NCBI GenBank assembly: GCA_938002705.1
Contig: CALLAG010000362.1
Span: 1 to 7,302 of the forward strand
Direction: 5' to 3'
Source: an uncultured Saprospiraceae bacterium
GTDB taxonomy: Bacteria; Bacteroidota; Bacteroidia; Chitinophagales; Saprospiraceae
Length of the DNA stretch: 7,302 nt
The notes under the pieces were generated by a model that had not been told where the DNA came from, did no database searches, and saw only the letters and a list, made by a program, of their open reading frames with translations. Positions 1-6,024 of this stretch are shown one piece after another; the stretch's first letter is position 1; every line of letters starts with the position of its first letter. The translations under genes and the position numbers were made by a program.

Positions 1-170
1 TGAAGTATGTCAGAATGGATACGATAGGGCATAACCCAGGATTGATTAACCATTACGCCAAGTGTGGATTTGAGTTGATCGGGACACGTGAGCTTGAAGA
101 TACTAAAGGACTACCAGATCACTATAATGAAGGAGAGGCATATCTATTTCAGAGGGAGGTAAGAAAATAG
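1..170 (+). CDS. GNAT family N-acetyltransferase, C-terminal fragment (5' end outside window)
   Basis: The open frame enters from the left edge (first full codon at 3) and ends at TAG 168-170, giving 55 visible residues. The stretch reads MDTIGHNPGLINHYAKCGFE and continues with GTRELEDTKGLP and a final YLFQREV. Asn-x-x-Leu-Ile-x-x-Tyr-x-x-x-Gly-Phe is the typical last acetyl-CoA-binding helix and strand of the GNAT fold, where the helix carrying the Tyr packs by the cofactor. GNAT enzymes move an acetyl group from acetyl-CoA to an amine; the acceptor cannot be told from this fragment. The next gene starts 80 bases downstream on the same strand but looks unrelated. The family call is sound; the substrate is unknown. 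Confidence 0.8.
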   Translation, partial: KYVRMDTIGHNPGLINHYAKCGFELIGTRELEDTKGLPDHYNEGEAYLFQREVRK

Positions 171-221
171 AAATTCAAAGACAAACAGTCAACGCCTTGG
201 CACTTAATATCTTCCAATAGC

Positions 222-239
222 GTTATATTAGCATATAAC
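222..239. promoter_or_regulatory. Inverted repeat before the antitoxin gene, candidate autoregulatory operator
   Basis: GTTATAT-TAGC-ATATAAC is a perfect 7-bp inverted repeat with a 4-base centre, ending 11 bases before the antitoxin ATG. Type II antitoxins commonly repress their own operon by binding such a palindrome over the promoter. TATATTAG (224-231) lies inside the repeat and differs by one base from the Bacteroidota -7 consensus TAnnTTTG. A TTG at 197-199 could be its -33 partner, although the 24-base gap is a little long. Operator and promoter roles are inferred from position and symmetry only. Confidence 0.35.
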
Positions 240-250
240 AAAACATTATT

Positions 251-433
251 ATGATTACTAAGGAGAGACTATATAAGCAAATTGAAAGCTTTCCAGATAA
301 AGTCAATATTGAGGACCTTATTGAAAAGCTTCTACTAATTGATAAAATCGAAAAGCGAGTCGAAGAATCCGATAATGACAAGACAATATCTGAGGAACAA
401 TTAGATAAGGAGTTGGACGAATGGTTAAAGTAA
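251..433 (+). CDS. Small antitoxin-like protein of a type II toxin-antitoxin pair
   Basis: This 60-residue, highly charged, probably helical protein contains IEDLIEKLLLIDKIEKRVEE, then a polar stretch (DNDKTISEEQ), and ends EWLK. The layout fits the short Bacteroidota antitoxins that sit before ParE/RelE toxins: a hydrophobic helix around residues 20-35, a flexible DKTISEEQ-like linker and an acidic tail that would wrap the toxin. The strongest evidence is context. Its last 13 bases overlap the ATG of a ParE-like frame at 421, the usual coupled arrangement. No classical HTH, RHH or AbrB motif is obvious, so DNA binding is not shown directly, although an inverted repeat lies just upstream. The gene looks intact, while its toxin partner carries a stop codon. 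The ATG at 251 is the natural start. The antitoxin assignment depends mainly on the neighbour. Confidence 0.7.
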   Translation: MITKERLYKQIESFPDKVNIEDLIEKLLLIDKIEKRVEESDNDKTISEEQLDKELDEWLK

Positions 434-711
434 GATGGTTATCCACTGCTAAAGAAGATCTAAAAGAAATCTATGACTTCATAGCACCTGATTAAAAGAA
501 ATATGCTACATCCCAAATACTTCAAATAAGAGAGAGAACTAATGTTTTAAAAGAGCAACCGTATGCTGGAAAAGTAGTTGAAGAATATGAAACCCCTTCT
601 ATTAGAGAACTTACAATAAGTCATTATAGAATTATATATCGAGTAGTGAGTGATGACCTTATACATATCATTCTTATACATCACGGTGCTCGAAGATTCC
701 CAAGAATTTAA
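421..711 (+). pseudogene. ParE/RelE-family toxin, interrupted by an in-frame stop
   Basis: Read through one stop, the frame encodes a 96-residue ParE/RelE-type toxin. The N-terminus MVKVRWLSTAKEDLKEIYDF matches the family's first strand plus the A-x-x-D-L-x-x-I-Y helix. The middle contains RTNVLKEQPYAGKVV, and the C-terminal core is SIRELTISHYRIIYRVV followed by IHIILIHHGARRFP. The ending I-R-E-L ... Y-R-I-I-Y ... H-H-x-A-R is diagnostic. TAA at 493-495 (codon 25, after IAPD) truncates it to 24 residues. The site normally reads Asp-Ser-Lys-Lys in relatives as I recall them, so a single TCA-to-TAA change would explain it. No ATG follows in frame, so reinitiation looks unlikely. All 71 later codons remain open, which suggests recent inactivation or a base-call error. 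Intact homologues poison gyrase (ParE) or cleave mRNA on the ribosome (RelE); ParE is the closer look. The ATG overlaps the antitoxin gene by 13 bases. Confidence 0.8.
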
Positions 712-747
712 TATTATTTAGAGAAGGCACAAAGCCTATGACTCATC

Positions 748-2136
748 CTAATAAGTCTGCAACACAAACATAAACTCCGCCTTGTTATACAGAATCTCTT
801 TGATGGCTTTGAGCTTCTTGAGCTCATAACCTAACTTGGCTTGCTCGCGAGCATTAAGTAAGAATAAGGAGCTCTCTCCTATATTAAACTTAATGTATTC
901 TGCATCCAATAGCTGTGCCGCTGTGATTTCATTTTGTGCTGCAAGAGATAGTTGTTCCTCTAAGCTGATAAGATTATTATATAGGGCAGCGACATAGAGC
1001 CTCAAGTCTTGGAGTAAGTTCTTTTGTTCCAGCTGAAGTGTCTGCTGTTCTATATCGATGAGCTTAAGTTCTCCTTTCGTTTTTCTGTTGAAGATAGGGT
1101 AGTATAGAGCAGCTCCCAGTTTGAAGTCATCAGTCGTATAAGCTAAGAACCGATTGTTATCATTGATTCTTAGTAGGGGATTGAACTTGACATCTATTGT
1201 AGGCTTGAGATTTTCTTTGAATAGTCTCTTGTCTAATTCTAATCTATCGCCTTCTATTTCGAGTTGTTTGACTTGGGTCACTTGGTTGACGGCTTCTCGG
1301 TATTCTAATTTTGCAATATCCATCGTATCTTCCCATAGTTCTGTATTGATATCCTCAGGTAAGACATCATCCTCTAGCTCTAATGGTATCACACCATCAT
1401 CCCATAGCTGAAGATTGAGCTCTTGAGTAGCGATATAGTAGTCTTGTTCTGCCTTGAGTATGTCTGCAGTCCTACTGTCGAGGTAGAGCTTATATTCCAG
1501 AGTGTCCATAGCTGTCTTATCTCCTTCCTCATAAGCTGATTTTGTATTAGTGAATGTCTCAAATGAGATGTCTCTGGCCCTCTTGTAGACAAGGATATTG
1601 TTGTATTGTAACTGCCAGTTGATGTAGGCTTTATTAGCTGAAAACATCAGTTTGTTGTAGATCTCCTTTTGCTTTAGTGTGTTTTCTTGGGCTATTAATT
1701 TGGCTTCTTCGATGATTCTTCTTCTCTCATCAAAAAATAGTCCTCTACCTAAGGGGACAGATATCCCGGCATTAAGTAATCCATTAACGGGTAGCGTTCC
1801 TTCTTCATTTAAGAAGTCTCCATCATTATACTCGTACCCAGCTTCGAAGTCGATTCCGTACCAAGTAGGGATTTTTAATTTGCCATCTAATTGTCTGTAG
1901 TAATTCTTATCATCGAAAGATTTCTGATAATACTCTCCTCCGATAGTAGGATCTAATTGTCCTTTAGCTTTTAGTTTGTACGCATCAGATTTTTCATCAA
2001 GCAGTTTTGCTTGCATGACGAGGGGGTGATTTTTTTGTACGATATCTATGTACTCCTCATAGCTCAGGACGGTACCTTGACTATAGATAGAAAAGCTATA
2101 TAGTATACTAATGATTATGATATAAATCCTCTTCAT
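748..2136 (-). CDS. TolC family outer-membrane efflux/secretion channel
   Basis: The 462-residue protein has a classic signal peptide: MKRIYIIII followed by hydrophobic residues, with likely cleavage after about residue 19 (SIYS/QG). The mature part opens with LSYEEYIDIVQKNHPLVMQA, the usual start of outer membrane factors. It continues with long amphipathic helices rich in Leu, Gln and Ala, and in the first half has the beta-rich SVPLGRGLFFDERR segment typical of this group. A second internal repeat follows (around residues 270-450, ending FNIGESSLFLLNAREQAKLG), as expected for the two-repeat TolC architecture. Three such chains would form the outer-membrane beta barrel and periplasmic tunnel. 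It is the last gene of the ABC-HlyD-thioesterase-TolC operon, and its ATG overlaps the preceding stop by one base (TAATG), so translation is probably coupled. It supplies the exit duct for the ABC/HlyD pair. The family is secure; the cargo is unknown. Confidence 0.9.
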   Translation of the reverse strand: MKRIYIIIISILYSFSIYSQGTVLSYEEYIDIVQKNHPLVMQAKLLDEKSDAYKLKAKGQLDPTIGGEYYQKSFDDKNYYRQLDGKLKIPTWYGIDFEAGYEYNDGDFLNEEGTLPVNGLLNAGISVPLGRGLFFDERRRIIEEAKLIAQENTLKQKEIYNKLMFSANKAYINWQLQYNNILVYKRARDISFETFTNTKSAYEEGDKTAMDTLEYKLYLDSRTADILKAEQDYYIATQELNLQLWDDGVIPLELEDDVLPEDINTELWEDTMDIAKLEYREAVNQVTQVKQLEIEGDRLELDKRLFKENLKPTIDVKFNPLLRINDNNRFLAYTTDDFKLGAALYYPIFNRKTKGELKLIDIEQQTLQLEQKNLLQDLRLYVAALYNNLISLEEQLSLAAQNEITAAQLLDAEYIKFNIGESSLFLLNAREQAKLGYELKKLKAIKEILYNKAEFMFVLQTY

Positions 2137-2525
2137 TAATGTGTCGTATTATTTCCTATCATATCCTCAAAAGTCAAATTATGTGGCGAAGGTCTTTCTT
2201 CATTGTCTACTTTTACAAATACGATTTTGTCTATACTGATAATTGATTTTTTAGTAAACACATTACGGACTTCACACTTAAATGATATAGATGTCCGCCC
2301 TACGCTTGTCAGTTCTAATCCGATCTCTATGACGTCGCCTTGCTTGGCAGAACTTATGAAATCTATCTCTGACATATATTTAGTCACTACTTTTTGTGTA
2401 TTGATCTTAGTCATAGCATAGATGCCTGCTTCCTCGTCTATCCACTTCAGAAGTGCTCCACCAAAGAGGGAGTTGTTAGCGTTAAGATCTCCCGGTTTTA
2501 TTAATTTCCTTGTGTAGAACTTCAT
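2136..2525 (-). CDS. Hotdog-fold acyl-CoA thioesterase (YciA/BACH-like, 4HBT)
   Basis: At 129 residues this is a single hotdog domain. The signature is LNANNSLFGGALLKWIDEEA (residues 13-32): Asn before FGG followed by W-I-D, where the Asp (29) on the hotdog helix is the expected catalytic residue of YciA/acyl-CoA hydrolase types. Next come VVTKYMSEIDFISSAKQGDV (46-65) and SVGRTSISFKCEV (74-86), the second being the usual CoA-contacting strand region. Such enzymes hydrolyse acyl-CoA to free acid and CoA in the cytoplasm, usually as hexamers. There is no signal peptide or membrane segment. The gene sits between adaptor and channel, sharing one base with each neighbour (TAATG at both ends), so it is made together with the secretion machine. 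Why a thioesterase is coupled here is not known. It could act on an acyl group linked to the cargo or could simply be carried along. The ATG is fixed by the overlap. Confidence 0.88.
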   Translation of the reverse strand: MKFYTRKLIKPGDLNANNSLFGGALLKWIDEEAGIYAMTKINTQKVVTKYMSEIDFISSAKQGDVIEIGLELTSVGRTSISFKCEVRNVFTKKSIISIDKIVFVKVDNEERPSPHNLTFEDMIGNNTTH

Positions 2526-3898
2526 TACTTTATTTTTCTTATCGGTGCTTTGGTTTTTACTTGCTTGCTAGTCTCATTATCGTAATAGTCCGGAGGAAAA
2601 CCATTAAGTTGTCTCCATATCTCATAATAGACAGATACTTCATTGAGTAGTATGAGACTATTAGATCCACTACCTACTCTTACTTCTTCTGGCCATTTTT
2701 CCTCTTCATCTTCTACGACAAGAATTCTATACTTTCCATCCTTGGTAGGACTTATGTCATTATCTATGGCATATATACGACCTGCAAATGTTCCGAATGA
2801 ATTATTAGGCCATCCACTGAATACTATTGCTGGCCACCCATCAAATTGGATTCTGACTTTCTGTCCTTTTTTGAGTAGAGGAATATCTCTAGGTCTTATA
2901 TAGGACTCTACTGCTTTTTTGTATACCGTCGGTACTATTGTAACGAGATCTTCTCCTGCTTTTATATATTCTCCTAGTCCTGATTTTATAGCGTATGTGA
3001 TTGTACCGTTTATAGGTGACGTGATTACGTAGGCGTTAGTTCTTGCTTCGAATTTGTTGTAACTGGATTCTAATTTATAGACCTCACTATTGGTCGTGTT
3101 TTTCATAGAGAGGGCAGACATTTTTTCAGAATTTATTTTTGCTAACTTTTGAGCAAAGTCACTTTTTATAAAAGCAACATTAGTCTTGATCGCGGTGATA
3201 TCATTCTGGTTATTAAGCAGTTTATTTTCTAATTCATTAACCTTAGCTTCAGCTTCTCTGAATGAGAAAGTCTTAATTTCCACATCTGTTGTTGACTTGA
3301 TGCCCTTCTTTTCTAGCTCTATTGTTCGATTCATCTGCTTCCTGGAGTTCTCCATTTTCACTTTGGCAGCTGCGAGATCTATACTATCAGTTTTTACTTT
3401 GATATACAGTTGCTTTAGCTTGATGTCGTTAAGCTCCAGCTTTTGATCTCTGTTCATCACAGTAGCCTTATATTGCTCATCCAGTGTATTAGCTTTTTCT
3501 TGATAGTTGACAGAGCTTGCTTTTTTAGCATCTATCTGACCTTTAGTCTGTGCAAGAAGTTGGGGATCGAGATATTCTTCTTTAGATTCTGTAAGTATTA
3601 ATATAGTGTCGCCTATAGCAACGACATCACCTTCTCTTACGACCCATTTTTCTAGTCTACCATCTATCAGAGATTGTATAGCTTGAGGCCTATCATCTGG
3701 ATTAAGCGTTGTGACATAGCCGAGGGTACGTATGTTCTGAGTCCATGGGAGAAACATGCTTATTATACCGATTACCAAAACAAAAATCATAATTCTAATA
3801 AGTGCTTTGGATATAGACCTCTGCTCTAACTTCTCAAAGACAGAGTACCTATCTTTCTTAATATACGGATCTATGGAGTTCTTACTTATATTAAGCAT
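2525..3898 (-). CDS. HlyD-type periplasmic adaptor (membrane fusion protein) of a type I secretion system
   Basis: The 457-residue protein starts with a short cytoplasmic tail and a single membrane segment (about residues 31-51, ending FLPWTQNI). The first half of a lipoyl domain follows (about 74-104, AIQSLIDGRLEKWVVREGDV). A long charged coiled coil spans about 113-285. The second lipoyl half is YVITSPINGTITYAIKSGLG (290-309), and a beta-barrel part contains RIQFDGWPAIVFSGWP (349-364). It ends with VYYEIWRQLNGFPPDYY. This is the full membrane fusion protein layout; the W-P-A-I-V-F-S-G-W-P and WRQLNGFPPD motifs belong to the Bacteroidota branch that pairs with a TolC channel. It would bridge the inner-membrane ABC protein to the outer-membrane duct. 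Its ATG lies inside the end of the ABC gene (8-base overlap), and its stop shares a base with the thioesterase ATG, so all are one transcript. Family and role are confident. Confidence 0.9.
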   Translation of the reverse strand: MLNISKNSIDPYIKKDRYSVFEKLEQRSISKALIRIMIFVLVIGIISMFLPWTQNIRTLGYVTTLNPDDRPQAIQSLIDGRLEKWVVREGDVVAIGDTILILTESKEEYLDPQLLAQTKGQIDAKKASSVNYQEKANTLDEQYKATVMNRDQKLELNDIKLKQLYIKVKTDSIDLAAAKVKMENSRKQMNRTIELEKKGIKSTTDVEIKTFSFREAEAKVNELENKLLNNQNDITAIKTNVAFIKSDFAQKLAKINSEKMSALSMKNTTNSEVYKLESSYNKFEARTNAYVITSPINGTITYAIKSGLGEYIKAGEDLVTIVPTVYKKAVESYIRPRDIPLLKKGQKVRIQFDGWPAIVFSGWPNNSFGTFAGRIYAIDNDISPTKDGKYRILVVEDEEEKWPEEVRVGSGSNSLILLNEVSVYYEIWRQLNGFPPDYYDNETSKQVKTKAPIRKIK

Positions 3899-5570
3899 CT
3901 GTATTATCTATTTTGTATGACTTTACAAGTCCTTTGTCAAGTGTTAATGAGTTAGGTATATGCTTACGCCATATAGTATCTACTGATGATACAATTACTG
4001 TCCACGGTCTGTTCTTATCTGTAAGGTCTTTGATGATAAGGTCTTTTTCTTCAGAAGATACGTGATCTAGTGGATCTTCTAAGATGAGAAGTTTTGGTTT
4101 ATTAACTATCGCCCTTGCGAGCAGGATTCTGTTTTTGATGTTTCTTGGTATCGTTTGTCCTTCAGGATCCAGAACTGTATTTAACCCCATAGGTACAGAT
4201 GATATGAAGCTACTGAGTTGTGCTATAGCCAGCGCTTCTTTAAGATCCTCAGCAGTAAGATAGCTCCTACCCATCTTAATGTTATCTAATATAGTACCTT
4301 GGAATATCTCATTAGTACTTAATGAGAAGCCTATAAACTTGCGTAGGTGTTCTGTGTCTAATGACTTAAGAGGTAACCCACGATATTGTATAAGCCCCGA
4401 TGTAGGCTCCATGATACCAGCAAGTAAATAAAGCAGGGTAGACTTGCCAGAATTAGAAGGGCCATCTATGACTAATGAAGTATTAGCCGGAATGGATATA
4501 TCTATATCATTCAGAGTTGACCTTACAGAATCGGGATATCTAAAAGATACGCTATCTAATACAATGGGGAATTCTGTAGCATTATCATCAATCCTCAAGC
4601 CCTTGTGATCATTATCTAATTCTAAATCTGCGACGTAGCCAATTTTTTCTAATGCTGTTAGTACATCATAGATAGAATCTAATGACTTAATGAGTTTCTC
4701 CACAGATGCTATGATTAAGATGATGATGATCTCTGCTGCGACGAACTGCCCGATATTCATTTCTTGGTTGAATACCAGAATACTTCCTGTAATAAGTAAC
4801 CCTGAAGCGATGATCACCTTAAAGCCTATAAGAAATAATGACTGATTGATTAATACCTTAAAGTGAGACTCTCTCGCGGTGAGGTAGTTATCTACATGAT
4901 AATTACTCTTAGTTAGATTAAGGTCAGAATCACTTATCAGTTTAAATGAAATCTTAGATCGTGCAATCTCTTCTAACCAGAATGCAATCTTATACTTGAA
5001 TGAAGATTCTTTGATACTTGTCTTAAGTCCTTTGGGTCCAGTTATAGCTATGATAATGTATACGAGACCTATGAGAGCAAAACTAAATAGTACAAAGAAA
5101 GAATGGTACATACTTAATACAATCAAGCCCACGATAATCTGAAACAAGGCCAAAGAAAAATCTATAAGAATCTTAGGTAGACCCTTCTGTATTGTCAGTG
5201 TATCAAAGAATCTATTCGCTAATTCTGGTGCATAGTAGTTACGCAGTTCGCTATGCTTGATTTTGGGTATTCTATAAGCAAATTCAAACGAAGCTCTACT
5301 AAATATCTTTTGTGCTATATTCTCCACGATTCTCAGTTGTAATAACTGCAGTACCCCTGTAAGCGCTATACCACCGATTACAAATCCTACGAGTATGACC
5401 CAAGAACTTGAGATATCACCACCTTGTATCAGATTGATAATAGCTTGTATACCTATAGGTAGTGACAGATTGACTAATCCATTAAAAAAAGCATAGATAT
5501 AGACCTGGGTGATGTCTTTCTTATCGACTTGTAATAATCTCTTAAATCGTTCGAGGGCTGTAATTTTCAT
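3891..5570 (-). CDS. ABC transporter, fused membrane and nucleotide-binding domains, with divergent catalytic motifs
   Basis: The 559-residue half-transporter has a membrane domain of about six segments (roughly 22-48, 56-78, 134-154, 157-177, 244-267 and 275-294) and a C-terminal nucleotide-binding domain (about 336-550). There is no N-terminal C39 peptidase domain. The A-loop Tyr (FRYPD, Tyr345) and Walker A (GPSNSGKST, 370-378) are good. Other motifs depart from the norm: the Q-loop position is Ser418 (IGFSLS where IGYVPQ is usual), the LSGGQ signature reads IPRNI (474-478), Walker B ends LLILEDPLD so that the Asp-Glu pair is Glu498-Asp499, and Val530 stands at the H-loop His. From memory, relatives in Bacteroidota share the Glu-Asp-Pro-Leu-Asp form, so this looks like a divergent subfamily rather than decay; the frame is intact. 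It would be the inner-membrane component of the HlyD/TolC export system. The ATG at 5570 is the only usual start after the upstream in-frame stop. AAGGAG at 5595-5600 is too far (24 bases) to be its ribosome site. Confidence 0.88.
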   Translation of the reverse strand: MKITALERFKRLLQVDKKDITQVYIYAFFNGLVNLSLPIGIQAIINLIQGGDISSSWVILVGFVIGGIALTGVLQLLQLRIVENIAQKIFSRASFEFAYRIPKIKHSELRNYYAPELANRFFDTLTIQKGLPKILIDFSLALFQIIVGLIVLSMYHSFFVLFSFALIGLVYIIIAITGPKGLKTSIKESSFKYKIAFWLEEIARSKISFKLISDSDLNLTKSNYHVDNYLTARESHFKVLINQSLFLIGFKVIIASGLLITGSILVFNQEMNIGQFVAAEIIIILIIASVEKLIKSLDSIYDVLTALEKIGYVADLELDNDHKGLRIDDNATEFPIVLDSVSFRYPDSVRSTLNDIDISIPANTSLVIDGPSNSGKSTLLYLLAGIMEPTSGLIQYRGLPLKSLDTEHLRKFIGFSLSTNEIFQGTILDNIKMGRSYLTAEDLKEALAIAQLSSFISSVPMGLNTVLDPEGQTIPRNIKNRILLARAIVNKPKLLILEDPLDHVSSEEKDLIIKDLTDKNRPWTVIVSSVDTIWRKHIPNSLTLDKGLVKSYKIDNTDA

Positions 5571-5666
5571 ACTGTATAGTGAAATTCTATTTTTCTCCTT
5601 TTCCTTATGTTGAAATTAATATTTGTGATCTTCGAGCTATACTAAGCCAAAACACCCAACAAAGTA

Positions 5667-5674
5667 CAAAACTA
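5667..5674 (-). promoter_or_regulatory. -7-like element upstream of the secretion operon
   Basis: The - strand reads TAGTTTTG, an exact match to the Bacteroidota TAnnTTTG -7 element, 96 bases before the ABC gene ATG. This would give a leader of roughly 90 bases. No TTTG or TTG is found at the expected -33 distance; instead the 15-bp palindrome occupies that area. A TAnnTTTG match is easy to find by chance in DNA this AT-rich, so it is only a candidate. Confidence 0.25.
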
Positions 5675-5693
5675 ACTATAATATTGTTCATAT

Positions 5694-5708
5694 GATAGTA
5701 TTACTATC
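5694..5708. promoter_or_regulatory. 15-bp palindrome, candidate operator of the secretion operon
   Basis: GATAGTA-T-TACTATC is a perfect 7-bp inverted repeat around one base. It lies about 20 bases upstream of the -7-like element TAGTTTTG on the - strand, where a regulator would overlap the -33 region. Short dyads this close-set are typical of dimeric repressors such as TetR or MarR types, but no regulator gene is in the window. It cannot be an RNA hairpin of use, because the loop is a single base. Confidence 0.3.
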
Positions 5709-5775
5709 TCGATCGTATGTAATGCTTACTTTATATATTAGTTATTTCTCTATTAAATTTATAATATGCTGATAA

Positions 5776-5977
5776 TCAATAGATAATAGACGTCATTATT
5801 TTAACGATATCATTATGGAGATGTTCGCTTTTAATTGTTTTTATGAGGTCTGCTCTCATATTTTTATATCCGAATGACTGATATCTTCCTTCATTATAAT
5901 CAAGTATGCATGGTATTATAGAAAGTAAAAAACTAAGAAGATATGGTAGTACGAGAGCCGTCAGTGTTACTTATCAT
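5776..5977 (-). pseudogene. Possible decayed or frameshifted small membrane-protein gene
   Basis: From 5970 down to TGA at 5776-5778 the - strand stays open for 64 codons. It has a hydrophobic start (LTALVLPYLLSFLLSIIPCI), then a polar tail including DYNEGRYQSFGYKNMRADLI and a C-terminus VKIMTSIIY. The codons and composition look protein-like, with one membrane segment followed by a soluble tail. There is no ATG, GTG or TTG before the membrane segment in this frame. However, ATG at 5975-5977 in the adjacent frame begins MISNT and would join smoothly to LTALVLPY with a one-base deletion around 5965-5970. A TAnnTTTG match lies further upstream (6010-6017). The reading is thus a small gene broken by a frameshift, or a base-call error. 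I do not recognise the family. A chance open frame remains possible in AT-rich DNA, although stops should be frequent there. Confidence 0.3.
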
Positions 5978-6009
5978 ATTACTTATGTCTAAAATGTATA
6001 CTTTTATAT

Positions 6010-6017
6010 CAAATTTA
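6010..6017 (-). promoter_or_regulatory. -7-like element before the possible small - strand gene
   Basis: The - strand reads TAAATTTG, an exact TAnnTTTG match, 32 bases before the ATG at 5977. No -33 element is seen at the right distance, which would fall inside the CNNM coding region. It is noted because it coincides with the possible small gene; alone it is weak. Confidence 0.2.
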
Positions 6018-6024
6018 AATACAA

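Larger units (their letters stand above)
5571..6024. other. 454-bp divergent intergenic region
   Basis: This lies between the left-running secretion operon and the right-running CNNM gene, so both promoters should be here. It is very AT-rich. I see a 15-bp palindrome at 5694-5708, isolated -7-like elements on the - strand (5667-5674 and 6010-6017), and an open - strand frame at 5776-5970 that looks protein-like but lacks a normal start. I find no convincing + strand promoter for the CNNM gene: TACTTTTA at 5999-6006 is one base off the -7 consensus and lacks a -33 partner. No tRNA, riboswitch or insertion sequence is recognisable. Confidence 0.5.

Noticed and set aside
722..738. Hairpin AGGC-ACAAA-GCCT between the toxin and TolC genes as a bidirectional terminator
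   Set aside because: The stem is only 4 bp with no clear U-tract; too weak to call, although the convergent position would suit a terminator.
1389..1592. 67-residue - strand frame inside the TolC gene
   Set aside because: It is out of frame within a confident coding region and its composition is not protein-like.
1154..3446. Several 70-90-residue + strand open frames opposite the TolC, thioesterase and HlyD genes
   Set aside because: They are Ser/Leu-rich antisense shadows of well-supported - strand genes, with no family resemblance.
5595..5600. AAGGAG upstream of the ABC gene as a Shine-Dalgarno site
   Set aside because: It lies 24 bases before the ATG with no nearer start codon in frame, and Bacteroidota seldom use such sites.
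5783..5799. Near-palindrome ATAAT-A-GAC-GTC-ATTAT
   Set aside because: It needs a bulged base, is AT-rich, and falls in the 3' end of the possible small gene; probably chance.
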